Of a DNA stretch of 49,740 nt, positions 25,350-34,460 are shown piece after piece. Made by a program: the position numbers and the translations under genes. Location: contig JASGUU010000051.1 in assembly GCA_030057555.1 (NCBI GenBank), forward strand, positions 1 to 49,740. Reading direction: 5' to 3'. Numbering within the stretch: position 1 is the first letter of the stretch; each line of letters opens with the position of its first letter. Source of the stretch: Bacillota bacterium (GTDB lineage: Bacteria; Bacillota; Clostridia; Saccharofermentanales; Fastidiosipilaceae). The notes under the pieces are model-generated. The model ran no database searches. It was not told the origin of the DNA and was given only the letters and a program-made list of their open reading frames with translations.

Positions 25350-26150
25350 TCAGATCGAGCGATGACGACGGTAGATGAAGCTCGAGACCATGACCAGGGC
25401 GGAGACGGCTGTCAGCAGCAGCATTGCCTGGATAAAGGGCGCATAGTTGTAGCTCTCGCCCCGCCAGACGCCGAGAAAGTCCTCGGTGATGTAGTGGTAG
25501 GGAAGCAGTTCGGCGATAAAGCGCACCGGGCCCGGCAGCCTGCTGCTGCTCATGCCCATCATGCCCCCGAGAAACATGAAGGCAAAGTAGAGCAGCATCA
25601 CGACGGCGTAGGTCGGGCCGAACTTCCGGATCCAGTTGGCGATGCCGTGGGCGAGCATGAAGAGGATCACCGCCAGCAGGTACATGGAGAGCAGCACGAT
25701 CCCAAAGCCTGCCGGGGTCGGAAGCAGCACATCCAGCGTCGGGATCAGAATGCCGAGGTTGACGGCGAGGGCGAAGGTCATGAAGATAATCGTAGCCGTC
25801 ATCTTCGCCAGCATCTGCTGTGTCGGTGTCAGTCCGAAGAGTTCGAGGCGCAGCGGTACCTGCTTCTCCAGTTCCTGTGAGTAAATTGCGCCGTGACCGA
25901 GGAAGACCGCCGCGAGCGGCACCATCTGCAGCATGCTGAGGACGAGGCGTGAGACCGCTTCCTGGCGGAAGGCGGCGGGGACTTCGAGGAGTGCGGTGTT
26001 GGCGAGCAGGTAACTCATCAGGAGCGGAAAGACGAGTCCGAAAAAGGGCACGAAGATCACGCCCACGAGATTGACGAGCTCGTAGCGGACGAGCCAGCGG
26101 AAGCGGCCGTTGCGGAGCGCGGCGCGGGCTTTGGCTGCAGTGGTGTTCAT
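25350..26150 (-). CDS. ABC-2 type exporter permease
   Basis: A 266-residue protein with six membrane spans typical of ABC-2 permeases: an N-terminal amphipathic part (RFRWLVRYELVNLVGVIFVPFFGLVFP), a central region VPLAAVFLGHGAIYSQELEKQVPLRLELFGLTP, and a C-terminal half with FAFMFLGGMMGMSSSRLPG and ELLPYHYITEDFLGVWRG before the last span. The E-LP-Y segment is typical of ABC-2 permeases. Its ATG (26150) overlaps the ATPase gene's stop by 4 bases. With that ATPase it should form an exporter for a lipid, peptide or drug; the cargo is not indicated. Confidence 0.88.
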   Translation of the reverse strand: MNTTAAKARAALRNGRFRWLVRYELVNLVGVIFVPFFGLVFPLLMSYLLANTALLEVPAAFRQEAVSRLVLSMLQMVPLAAVFLGHGAIYSQELEKQVPLRLELFGLTPTQQMLAKMTATIIFMTFALAVNLGILIPTLDVLLPTPAGFGIVLLSMYLLAVILFMLAHGIANWIRKFGPTYAVVMLLYFAFMFLGGMMGMSSSRLPGPVRFIAELLPYHYITEDFLGVWRGESYNYAPFIQAMLLLTAVSALVMVSSFIYRRHRSI

Positions 26151-27028
26151 GCGGACTCCTTTACATTCTGGCGGCGCCAGGTGGCCAGTGCGTTGATGGA
26201 CATGATTTCGATATCGCTGCTGGAGCGTCGATAGTCGATGTTGTGTTCGCGCAGACGTGCGGTCAGGCGTGCCTCGGCCTCGGTATCGCCACAGGAGACG
26301 GCGAGCAGGTGCTCCGGCGAAACCAGCCGCTCGAAGCCTGCGATCAGGGGCAGGTGTTCCGGGCTGTTGGCGAGGGTGATGATGGTGCGGCCGCAGTAGC
26401 GCCGGAAAAGCTCGTGCTTCCTGCCAAAGGCCACCAGCTGCCCCTCCTCCAGATAGAGGATGCGATCCACCAGGTTCTCGAGCTCCTCGTAGTAGTGCGA
26501 GATCATGACGAGGGTGGTTTCGCGGGCGTCGTACCAGCTGATGAGCTTGTCGATCAGGCGCTGGCGGGTTTCGTAGTCGAGACCGCTCGTGACCTCGTCG
26601 AAAAAGACCAGCGGCTGCTCCATGGCCAGCACCATGATGAGGGTAAGGCGCTGCTTCTGGCCGCCGGAGAGCTTGCGGTAGCTTTTGCCCAGCGAGCCCT
26701 CGAAGTTGAAGAAGTCAATGAGTTCCTGTACCAGCGGCAGCCGGCGGAGTGGGGCGCCGAGTACCGTCTCTATGATCACGCGCACCGGCATCGTCTCTGC
26801 ATAGGAATTGATCTGCATGTGTACGCCGATCTCGCTGCGGGGAACGCCGACATGGAAGCGCCCCTCAGCCGGAATGAGCCCGAGCAGGGCGTTGACCAGG
26901 CTGGTCTTGCCCGCTCCGTTCGAGCCGATGATCCCGATACGCTCGCCGCGTTCGATGTGTATCGCTTCCCGGAGATCGACGGCAATCGTCTCACCGTAGC
27001 GAACCCGGAGATTTGTGATGTCAATCAT
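26147..27028 (-). CDS. ABC exporter ATP-binding protein
   Basis: A 293-residue ATPase. Walker A GSNGAGKT (35-42), signature LSGGQKQR, Walker B LVFFDE in FFDEVTSGLD (Val replaces the usual Pro after Asp-Glu), H-loop ISHYYEELENLVD. The C-terminal 80 residues form an extra domain (LRARLREHNIDYRRSSSDIEIM) often found in exporters of the CcmA/DrrA type. ATG 27028 is preceded by AAGGAGG. It is the first gene of a two-gene ABC operon. The interval 27029-27540 upstream shows no convincing gene or clear promoter. Confidence 0.9.
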   Translation of the reverse strand: MIDITNLRVRYGETIAVDLREAIHIERGERIGIIGSNGAGKTSLVNALLGLIPAEGRFHVGVPRSEIGVHMQINSYAETMPVRVIIETVLGAPLRRLPLVQELIDFFNFEGSLGKSYRKLSGGQKQRLTLIMVLAMEQPLVFFDEVTSGLDYETRQRLIDKLISWYDARETTLVMISHYYEELENLVDRILYLEEGQLVAFGRKHELFRRYCGRTIITLANSPEHLPLIAGFERLVSPEHLLAVSCGDTEAEARLTARLREHNIDYRRSSSDIEIMSINALATWRRQNVKESA

Positions 27029-27540
27029 GGAAGCCTCCTTGCTCCGTGTCTGTCTGCAGCCGCGGTCAGGTCTTCGTGGCTGTCTGGATCAAGCATAGAA
27101 GTCCGGTGTGTAGATCGGATGAAGAAACTGTGCGGGGAGCTTGAGGATCCGGTGCAGCCTGCACCGACGGGCATTTTGGGGTAGCTGCCTGAGATGATGG
27201 CAGAAACGGCTTATGAGTTTCGGCAGATCCGGACGAAGCCATGATGAGTCAAGTCCCAGATCACATGTCCATATACGGTTCTCTTCACCGGTGCATATTG
27301 ACCTGTATTCTGGTGGGCCCTTTCGTGTGCAGCAGACTGATCCAGAGATGCACTCCTGTGCAGACGAAGCGGAAGTTCAAGAATGTCAGGCTGATTTGCA
27401 GCCTCCGTGCGGATGGCCAGAGAAAGCTGTACGCATATGTAGAGTGTAGTGTCGCTGGCACAAACAGGCAGACAGCAAAATGGGCCCCTTTTGCATGGGT
27501 CAACCTCAGTATTCGAAACACGGTTTCTCCAAATGACAAA

Positions 27541-27650
27541 AAAGCGAGTTGTGTCAGGAAACGGCGACAAAACTCGAAATGTTGGCATTTGTGACTCCGA
27601 AAATGTCAATAACACGAGTTGTGTCAGGAAAAAGTGACACAACTCAAAAT
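27541..27650. repeat. 70-bp hairpin repeat, two copies (second locus)
   Basis: GTGTCAGG occurs at 27551 and 27621, again a 70-base offset. The second hairpin is perfect, GAGTTGTGTCA (27616-27626) with TGACACAACTC (27635-27645) around GGAAAAAG. The first is CGAGTT-G-TGTC with one mismatch. Both are followed by AATGTTGGCA. Compared with 19610-19641 the stem differs (GTGTCA/TGACAC against ATGTCA/TGACAT) with the pairing kept. Confidence 0.85.
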
Positions 27651-27874
27651 GTTGGCAGCTGTGACACAGGTCGATCTTCTGTCACTCGAAGTGATAGAAG
27701 TTTGAGGCCAGGAAGCATCGCCACCCTCCACACAGCTCGATAAGGGTGCTTTCTGCCTGTTTCTGTGTGTGCAAAGTTTTCGCCGGCCGCTGGGTTTTCC
27801 GCCGGACAGTCCATTTACACAGCACCTGCGGCTCAAGTATTTGGAAAAGCAGGCATGCAGGTTTCGTTTAGGCA

Positions 27875-27910
27875 CTAAGTCAGAAAGTCCCGCTAAGTCA
27901 GAAACTCCCG
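27875..27910. repeat. 18-bp tandem duplication at the histidine kinase stop
   Basis: Two adjacent 18-base units (27875-27892 and 27893-27910) differ at one base. The second contains the last codons and TAG stop of the kinase; the first repeats them, so a second in-frame stop follows the first. Confidence 0.8.
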
Positions 27911-29506
27911 CTCCGGCTGGAAGCGCAGCTCCGCCGTGACACCGTCGCCTTCGTTGCGCAGGTTCACCCTGATGTCAAGCCGGCGGGCGATCCAGCGCAC
28001 GAGATAGAGGCCCAGGCCATGACCCCGGGGACTGTCGCCCCCGGTGACGAAGGCGTCGAAGATGTTCGCGGCGAGAGCGTCAGGGATCGCAGCGGGGCGA
28101 TTGTGCATCCGGATGCTGTCGGGTGCCTCGAGTTCGATCGAAACCTCTCCACCCGCTGCCGTGTGCTGCAGGACGTTTGAGAGCAGATTGTCGATCAGGA
28201 TCGTGATGAGTCCGGCATCCGTTTCGACCGTCAGGGAGCCGGAGGTCGAGAGTGTCAGCCCGTGGGCGGTGAAGAGCTCCCCCATGTTTGCCGTCCGGGC
28301 GGCAAAGAGAGCGCCGAGGTCGACCGGCGCCTTCTCCGGTTCGCCACGGCTCGCGCTCAGGCTGAGCAGCTGGTCGACAATGCGCTGCAGGCCTGTCAGC
28401 TGCTGGCGCAGTTCGGGCAGGTAGCGCTCGTGGTCGGCATAGCGACCGACGCGGTCGATCATGCTCTCGGTGAGGAGAAGTGCGGCAGCGATAGGGGTCT
28501 TCAGCTGATGCGAACTCGCACGCAGCAGAATCTCCTGACGGACGACCTCGTCCTCAAGCTGGCGATAGCTGGTTTCGAGGCGATTGTAGAGGTGTTCGAG
28601 CTCCCGGCCCAGCTCGGTGATTTCGTCGTTGCCGCGCAGGGCGAAGCTGGGAGACGGGTGGGAAGGGAATCCCGGCGGGTTCTGCGCGGTACTGAGCTGC
28701 ATCGCATCGGTCTGGCGGGCGAGATGGCGGATGGGATCGATGATGTGGCGCGAAAAGAACCAGGAGCCGAGCAGGATGATGAGGGCGATAACGGCAATAA
28801 GCATGGGGAGGCCGCGGAGGACGACGGAGCGGATCTCCTCGATGCGGGGCAGGGTGGTCGGCACAAAAGTGCAGTAATAACTGCCGTCCCGTCTGCTGAG
28901 GGCGATGATGTTGGCGTAGCGGACAGACCCCATCTCGACGCGCGAGAAGAGAACGAAACCGTCATCGAGGCGGCGCAGGGAGGCCAGTGCATCGCGGAAG
29001 GTGACATTGCCGGTTTCGAGGCGCCGTATCGCGAGATGAAGAGGACTGCCGGGATCACTGAAACCAAGCTGACGCAGCAGTTTCGGGATGTCGAGGCCGA
29101 AGGGAGCCTCGGCCAGCTCCTCATGGCTGATTTCCGGATCGTCATCCTGATCCGCCATGTTCCTCAGCTCCAGCAGCTGTGCCCGGATCGCATCGAGGCT
29201 CTGCCGCAGCTCGGGCTCCTCGAGGTAGAGGTCGGCACTCAGGAAGCTGCTTTCGATGGCGAGCCGGTAGCCCGAATCCGGCAGACGAATGCCGAAGGGC
29301 AGCTGCGACACCGTCTCGTTCTGTTCACTGTAGGAGCCCGTCTTCAGCCAGTGCTGGTGCAGGCTGGTCGCGCCGGCGATGGCGTTTTCCTGCAGCTGCT
29401 GCAGATAGACACCCGGCAGCAGCCAGATCATCCAGCCGAGCAGCAGGAGAACAACGCCGAGAGCGACGAGGACGGAGTACAGGAGTGTCTTCTGTGCGAG
29501 TTTCAT
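27893..29506 (-). CDS. Sensor histidine kinase
   Basis: A 537-residue membrane kinase. TM1 is about residues 9-30, a roughly 210-residue extracytoplasmic sensor follows, then TM2 at about 240-262 (LPMLIAVIALIILLGSWFF) and a HAMP-like linker (RHIIDPIRHLARQTDAM). The HisKA H-box is SSHQLKTPIAA with His333. ATPase boxes: N-box LIDNLLSNVLQHT and G-box GGDSPRGHGLGLYLVRWIA. The SHQLKTP box is typical for Bacillota kinases paired with OmpR-type regulators. It overlaps the regulator gene by 4 bases. The signal is unknown; the sensor domain belongs to no family I recognise. Confidence 0.93.
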   Translation of the reverse strand: MKLAQKTLLYSVLVALGVVLLLLGWMIWLLPGVYLQQLQENAIAGATSLHQHWLKTGSYSEQNETVSQLPFGIRLPDSGYRLAIESSFLSADLYLEEPELRQSLDAIRAQLLELRNMADQDDDPEISHEELAEAPFGLDIPKLLRQLGFSDPGSPLHLAIRRLETGNVTFRDALASLRRLDDGFVLFSRVEMGSVRYANIIALSRRDGSYYCTFVPTTLPRIEEIRSVVLRGLPMLIAVIALIILLGSWFFSRHIIDPIRHLARQTDAMQLSTAQNPPGFPSHPSPSFALRGNDEITELGRELEHLYNRLETSYRQLEDEVVRQEILLRASSHQLKTPIAAALLLTESMIDRVGRYADHERYLPELRQQLTGLQRIVDQLLSLSASRGEPEKAPVDLGALFAARTANMGELFTAHGLTLSTSGSLTVETDAGLITILIDNLLSNVLQHTAAGGEVSIELEAPDSIRMHNRPAAIPDALAANIFDAFVTGGDSPRGHGLGLYLVRWIARRLDIRVNLRNEGDGVTAELRFQPEREFLT

Positions 29507-30255
29507 GGCCTGTCCGCCGCCATGGCACTGCCGTCAAACTGGTAGCCGACACCGATTACCGTGCGGATGCAGGGAACAGGCAGCTTTTTCCTCAGGTTCT
29601 TCACGTGGGAATCGATGATGCGGTCGTTGCCGGCATAGCTGTCGTCGTAGATGGCGAGGATCAGCTGCTCACGGGTGAAGACCCGCTGCGGCTGGCCCAT
29701 CAGCGTTTCGAGGAGCAGGAATTCGCTTAGCGTGAGCGGCAGTACGGTGCCGTCGTAGCGTACCTGCCAGCCCTCTGAGTCGAGCTCGAGGCGGGGGGCG
29801 GAGGCGCTGGCGCTGGTTGCGCCGCGGCTGGGGACGGAGTCGGCGAGCGGCTCGCGGGCCCAGCGCAGACGGCGCAGGATGGTCTCTATGCGCTTGAGCA
29901 GGAGCAGGGGCGAGACCGGTTTGACGACATAGTCGTCAGCCTGACGGTTGAAGGCATCGAGCTGTGTCGGTTCGTCGCCGAGCGCCGTCAGCATGATGGT
30001 GCCCAGGGGCAGGCCGCGGCGCCGGATCTCGCTCAGCACGTCGAGGCCGGAACCGCCCGGGACCATGATGTCAAGAAGGGCGAGATCGAAGCCGTCCGCC
30101 CCGTCCAGCAGAGCGATGGCCTCATCCGCGCGGCTCACCGCCGTCACCTCGTAGCCGGCCACGAGCATGTACTCGCTCAGCACTGCGCGGATCGTTGGAT
30201 CGTCCTCGAGGAAGAGGATGCGGGCGGCTTTCGCCTCAGGATCATGTGTCTTCAT
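29503..30255 (-). CDS. OmpR/PhoB-family response regulator
   Basis: A 250-residue regulator starting at ATG 30255 (MKTHDPEAKAARILFLEDD). The reading frame is open upstream, but the receiver domain begins here. The receiver has the acidic pair Asp18-Asp19, phosphoacceptor Asp62 in ALLDIMVP, Thr91 and Lys113 in VVKP. The C-terminal winged helix shows LTLSEFLLLETLMGQPQRVFTREQL and DSHVKNLRKKL, the PhoB/OmpR DNA-binding domain. Between them a Ser/Ala linker (RGATSASASAP). First gene of a two-component operon with the kinase, divergent from the oxidoreductase at 30441. Confidence 0.92.
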   Translation of the reverse strand: MKTHDPEAKAARILFLEDDPTIRAVLSEYMLVAGYEVTAVSRADEAIALLDGADGFDLALLDIMVPGGSGLDVLSEIRRRGLPLGTIMLTALGDEPTQLDAFNRQADDYVVKPVSPLLLLKRIETILRRLRWAREPLADSVPSRGATSASASAPRLELDSEGWQVRYDGTVLPLTLSEFLLLETLMGQPQRVFTREQLILAIYDDSYAGNDRIIDSHVKNLRKKLPVPCIRTVIGVGYQFDGSAMAADRP

Positions 30256-30372
30256 ATTTCCGATTGTAAACAATGCCTGTGAAGAAGAGATGGAGATCCG
30301 GTGCATTTTCCTGCAGCTTCCGGCCATGGAGGCAAAGTTTTCCGCTGCCGCCCGGGCTGCCCGGTTCCCGCG

Positions 30373-30381
30373 TGATACCAT
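30373..30381 (+). promoter_or_regulatory. Possible extended -10 for the 30441 gene
   Basis: TGA-TACCAT gives an extended -10 about 60 bases before the start codon. No matching -35. The 185-base gap between this gene and the response regulator holds both promoters. Confidence 0.3.
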
Positions 30382-30440
30382 CATAGCGACGAAAGGAAGG
30401 CCTGCCGCCGGCCGAGGTGGCTGCCAGGGAAGGAGACGCC

Positions 30441-31283
30441 ATGAAACGTATCGGCTACATTGATTACTATCTGGATGAATGGCATGCACTGAACTACCCG
30501 CAGTGGATCCGGGAGGAAAGTGACGGTGCCTGGGCTGTCACGGCCGCCTGGGCTGACATCGAGGGCACCACCTTCGGACGGCGCACGAACCGGGAAACGG
30601 CCGACGCGCTCGGCATCGAGCTCGTCTCCGACCTCGACCGGCTGATCGCCGCGAGCGACGCCCTCATCGTCCTCTCACCCGATGATCCGGCCGAGCACGA
30701 GCGCCTCGCCACCGCCGCCCTCCGCTCCGGCAAGCCCGTCTATGTCGATAAAACCTTCGCTCCCGACCGTGCGACTGCCATCCGCATGTTCGAACTCGCG
30801 GCGGAGCACGGGACACCTATGTATTCGACATCAGCGCTGCGCTATTCGAGCGCCTGGGAAAGCATAGAAGCCGCCGAAATCGCAGGTCTCACGAGCCGCG
30901 GTGGCGGTCTGCTCGAGAACTACATCATCCACCAGCTGGAGCCCATCTCGCTCTTTGTGGGTCATGATGCAAAGCGTGTCCTCGCCTCCGGCTCTCCGGG
31001 CTGTGAATTCTTCCTCGTTGAGTATTCCGGTGGCCGCAGCGTCAGCATCACCCAGCAGCCCGCCCTCGGCTTTGCTATCACCGCCCTGCTCCGCGATGGC
31101 CAGGCGGTCGAGATGCAGGCGAATGACGCTTACTTCCCGCCCATGATCGCGGCCATGATCCGCTTCTTTGACAGCGGGGAGCCGCCCGTCCCCGCCACTG
31201 ATACGATCGCCCTGATGAGTCTGCGCGAGGCCGTGCTCCGCGCTGCCCGCGACCGCGGCAGCTGGGTCAATGTCGAAAGTTGA
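30441..31283 (+). CDS. Gfo/Idh/MocA-like oxidoreductase
   Basis: A 280-residue protein with an N-terminal Rossmann-type domain and a C-terminal beta domain. ATG 30441 is set by AAGGAGA. The stretch SDALIVLSPDDPAEHERLATAALRSGKPVYVDKTFAPDRATA matches the Gfo/Idh/MocA pattern, with VDKTFA in the place of the usual EKP motif. Two departures: the N-terminus lacks the canonical GxGxxG (MKRIGYIDYYLDEWHALNYP), and at 280 residues it is shorter than the usual 330-390. Dinucleotide binding is therefore less certain. It is divergent from the two-component operon, which may control it. Substrate unknown. Confidence 0.78.
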   Translation: MKRIGYIDYYLDEWHALNYPQWIREESDGAWAVTAAWADIEGTTFGRRTNRETADALGIELVSDLDRLIAASDALIVLSPDDPAEHERLATAALRSGKPVYVDKTFAPDRATAIRMFELAAEHGTPMYSTSALRYSSAWESIEAAEIAGLTSRGGGLLENYIIHQLEPISLFVGHDAKRVLASGSPGCEFFLVEYSGGRSVSITQQPALGFAITALLRDGQAVEMQANDAYFPPMIAAMIRFFDSGEPPVPATDTIALMSLREAVLRAARDRGSWVNVES

Positions 31284-31310
31284 CGCACCGGTCCGTCCGG
31301 TGTATACCAC

Positions 31311-31374
31311 GCGTCGGCCAGCCCCCTGATGTATGCCGCCGCGCGTCGGCCAGCCCCCTGATGTATGCCGCCGC
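31311..31374. repeat. Perfect 32-bp tandem direct repeat, two copies
   Basis: Units 31311-31342 and 31343-31374 are identical, each beginning GCGTCGGCCAGCCCCC. They follow the oxidoreductase stop by 28 bases. Non-coding; probably a recent duplication. Confidence 0.88.
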
Positions 31375-31395
31375 GGACTTTACGGCGGCAGAAGC

Positions 31396-31454
31396 AGGTC
31401 CTGAAATGGCTGGAAAAGTCGCTTCAGGGCTTTGGCCGTCCACTTTCAGGACCT
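31396..31454. repeat. 59-base inverted repeat
   Basis: AGGTCCTGAAA (31396-31406) is perfectly repeated as TTTCAGGACCT (31444-31454), around a 37-base interior. It may act as a terminator-like stem for the 30441 gene. The rest of 31284-31668 shows no gene, only the promoter at 31589-31616. Confidence 0.65.
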
Positions 31455-31588
31455 TTCTGCGGCCGCTCCGGCAGGCGTCCGGCGAGCCGCCTGGCGAAGT
31501 CTCTCACCCCTCCGTTGCTGTGCCCCGAAGCGAATATTACAAACATATTACACACAGATTACATCTTTTGGCGGGCCTGTTTTTGCCG

Positions 31589-31616
31589 TTGGAATCACTC
31601 TCCTGTCCGCTATCAT
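31589..31616 (+). promoter_or_regulatory. Putative promoter of the deacetylase gene
   Basis: TTGGAA (31589-31594) and TATCAT (31611-31616) are 16 bases apart, 53 bases before the start codon at 31669. Confidence 0.5.
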
Positions 31617-31668
31617 GAACTGAGTGATTCTGCTTTCTTTTCCATGACTGTACTGACCGGGGGGATAT

Positions 31669-32742
31669 ATGAAAATGAGATTGTGCCGCCTTTGTCTGGC
31701 TCTGCTGGGGACCGCCATGTTGCTGGTCTCCTGTCAGCCTGCGCGCGATCCGGCACCTCTTACCATGCCCCGGAATGAACAGGGTCTCGTGAGCAGCAGT
31801 ACACATCGCAAGGTTTCACAGGAGCAGGCAGCCATTAATGCAGGGCTTCTGGACGAGGATAGCAGCACGACCAGACAACAGGATGTCAGCACTGGACTGG
31901 GTGAGGAAGTCAGGCCGCCCGGGGTCGGCGAAAGCGGTGCCGACGCAGGTTCCGAGCTGATTGCCAAAGACAGCGATATCGGCGGAGACAGTGAAATCAG
32001 CGAAATCACCGAAGCGCCGGAGGTCGACGGGCTGCAGAATCACAAGTCCGAGTTTGCCCACTATGCCTACGACACGCTTCGCGTTCGTGAAGCCATTCAG
32101 AATCAGGTGGCGCTCGAAGATGGGAAGCGGATCGCCTTCCTCACCTTTGACGACGGCATTGATTCCTACAGTACCCCGCTGGTCCTCGATGTGCTCAGGG
32201 ACATGGGAGCGCCCGCCACGTTCTTCATGCTCGGCCATTCCTTCAACGAGGACAACCGTCCGATACTGGAGCGCATGCTCGACGAGGGGCATGCCCTCGC
32301 CCTGCATTCCTATACCCACAGCTATAAGACGCTCTATCCCGAGGGTGTCGGCGATGCGGATGCAGTGCTCGACGATTGTCTGAGCTGCCAGGAGGCGCTC
32401 GAAGAAGCGCTCGACGGCCGCTACAGTTCTAATGTCTGGCGCTATCCCGGCGGCCATATGACCTGGCAGAATCTCGAAGCGGCAGATGCAGCACTCGCCG
32501 AAATCGGTGTGCACTGGATTGACTGGAATGCCCTGAACGAGGACGCCAACATGAACAAGCCAACCACGGTCGAGGGGCAGGTCGAGATGGTCATTGAAGG
32601 CTGGAAGCGCTACCACGGCGAGGCTGACACCATGGTCGTCCTGATGCACGACGGTGGCGCCTATCAGCTGACACGGGATTCACTCCCGGCCATCATCCGC
32701 AAACTGCGGGAACTCGACTTCAGCTTCGGCATTCTGAAGTAG
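31669..32742 (+). CDS. Polysaccharide deacetylase lipoprotein (NodB domain)
   Basis: A 357-residue surface lipoprotein. The signal peptide ends LLVSC with Cys22, then an acidic Ser/Gly-rich linker to about residue 150. The NodB deacetylase domain shows motif 1 TFDDG (159-163, Asp161/Asp162), motif 2 HSYTH (His213 and His217, zinc ligands), motif 3 RYPGGH, motif 4 DWNALNED and motif 5 VLMHDG. It removes acetyl groups from N-acetylglucosamine residues of peptidoglycan or another surface glycan. The set of catalytic motifs is complete. Start ATG 31669 follows GGGGGGAT. Single-gene unit ending against the opposite-strand gene. Confidence 0.92.
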   Translation: MKMRLCRLCLALLGTAMLLVSCQPARDPAPLTMPRNEQGLVSSSTHRKVSQEQAAINAGLLDEDSSTTRQQDVSTGLGEEVRPPGVGESGADAGSELIAKDSDIGGDSEISEITEAPEVDGLQNHKSEFAHYAYDTLRVREAIQNQVALEDGKRIAFLTFDDGIDSYSTPLVLDVLRDMGAPATFFMLGHSFNEDNRPILERMLDEGHALALHSYTHSYKTLYPEGVGDADAVLDDCLSCQEALEEALDGRYSSNVWRYPGGHMTWQNLEAADAALAEIGVHWIDWNALNEDANMNKPTTVEGQVEMVIEGWKRYHGEADTMVVLMHDGGAYQLTRDSLPAIIRKLRELDFSFGILK

Positions 32743-32747
32743 TCCGG

Positions 32748-32766
32748 AGCCCGCGGCAGGCGGGCT
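32748..32766. terminator. Hairpin between convergent genes
   Basis: AGCCCGC and GCGGGCT pair perfectly around GGCAG in the 28-base gap between the deacetylase stop and the opposite frameshifted gene's stop. Its stem can serve both directions, but the T-run is poor (GTGTT). Confidence 0.5.
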
Positions 32767-32770
32767 GTGT

Positions 32771-34307
32771 TCAGCCGGCCGGCGGCCGGAAGGTCAGTAT
32801 CTGCAGCATAAGCAGACGCTCGAGTTCCGAAACGGCCGGATGCTCCGAGAGACGCAGCATCTGGCGGCGGCAGGTGCTGAGCCGCGCCCGGTCGAGAGTT
32901 CGTCCCTCCTTTATCAGCCGGTGCTGCCAGCAAAACAGCAGTTCGGCTGCTTCAATACGGACATGGGCGTGCGGGCTCTGCAGGCAGGCCTCAATCAGGG
33001 GCAGCCCCGAATGGGGCTCGCTGCGGAAGGCTTCGAGCAGGTGATGCACCTCCCAGGCGTCCAGGGCCTCCGCCGAGGGCATGAGATCTACCGTTTCCAG
33101 GGGCGGGCCCATGATCTCAGCGAGATCGATGAACTGCACGATACAGTCGAGGGTGTAGTCGGTGCCACAGTCCTGCGCGAGATGGCCGGCGGGATCCATG
33201 TGTCTGCCAAAGTCCTTTTCCCAGAGTCGCAGGATACATTCCGAAACAGGAATCTCGAGGTCCAGAGCGAGAAGAATGTATGCCGGATTGTCCCGCTCGA
33301 GCTCGCGGCAGATGGTCTCCCCGCAGCGTTCACAGGTGAGATATTCCTCAGTCAGGTCCAAAGTATCGCTTTCGTCCATCCCTTTGCTGAGCGTCTGCAG
33401 CAGATCATAGCGCGTGAAGCTGTCGGGATGCTCTGTAATCCGCTGGGCGAGGGCGGCGATGAAAGCCTCCAGATCCTCGTCGTCGACATAGTCCTCATCG
33501 TCGCCCTGCTGCAGTTCCAGATTGACGGCAAGGAGGGCGAAGCTGTCGAGCAGATCCACGTCGAGGCCCCTTCGGCAGCGCCTCTCGATCTGACAGAGGC
33601 GGTAGAAGGTGGGGGCGAAGAGCACGAGGAGGCCGTCCCCGCTGAGACGTGTCTCCAGAAGCAGTCTCTGCTCGGAGGCATTCAGACGATTGAAGAAGGC
33701 GGTAGAGTAGGCAAAGGCCTTCGTCCTCGCCGTGGCAATCAGGCGGGTGAGCTTCCGCTCGTCAGGCGGCCAGTCCGAGATGATGGGCAGGCAGAAGGGG
33801 GCGAAGGCCTCGTGGTTCGCCAGTGCCAGCAGGACGGGTGCCAGCTTCGCCCGCAGCGCCTGATCCGCCGTGAGGCCGAGTGCATCGAGGAGGATCAGGG
33901 CGGCCTGCAGAAGCTTCAGGGATCGGGTATTCAGGATGGTCTCGACCGCCCACTCGCTCATGCGCGCGAGCTTCGGCTGCTCGCGCCAGAGTGCCAGCTG
34001 TATGAAGGCACGGGCGCTGCGACTGATCATCTCCGGAGGACTGGCCTGCAGTGTGAGCTCCAGCAGGTGGAAATTCTGCGTGCTGCGCTGTCCCGGCCTG
34101 CTGTGTTTCCAGCATTTCAAAGATCCGGTCCAGCAGCATGACAGAGAGAAATTCGCTGAAGCTGTCCAGTGTCGGCCGGTCGGGCATGTCCCGGAGCAGC
34201 AGCGTTCCGCCGGCGGCATCTGTGATGGAGAGCTCGAAGTCGTCCGGCAGACGTTCACATTGGGAAAGCGCTTTGCGAATCTGTGCCTGGATGCTGCTGG
34301 AATTCAT
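32771..34307 (-). pseudogene. Unrecognised cytoplasmic protein, interrupted by a frameshift
   Basis: The frame starting at ATG 34307 (after CGAGGT) encodes a credible N-terminus with DDFELSITDAAGGTLLLRD and LDSFSEFLSVMLLDRIFEMLE. It becomes implausible after about 34110. Another frame then takes over (FHLLELTLQASPPEMISRSARAF onward) and runs to the stop at 32771. The switch requires one extra base, near the CCC/GG runs at about 34060-34115. Joined, it would be roughly 511 residues, largely helical, with an acidic stretch (QQGDDEDYVDDEDLE) and a CxxC pair in YLTCERCGETIC. No family recognised. Either a true disruption, a sequencing error or, less likely, programmed shifting. Confidence 0.65.
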
Positions 34308-34460
34308 TCAGGATACCTCGCTCCCGTGGATGCCGCGGCGTCCGGTTTCATCCCACAGCAGGTGTATTGTGCCCTTCAGTCTACCTTGTCGGGTCAGCAG
34401 GGAAAGCCTGCCTCTTCTTCCGTGATCTGCCCCCGGGCACCTGCAGGTCTCGCTGCTTTG

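Noticed and set aside
27211-27642. Overlapping frames on both strands before the kinase gene
   Set aside because: They span the 70-bp hairpins, overlap each other on both strands and have no coding signature.
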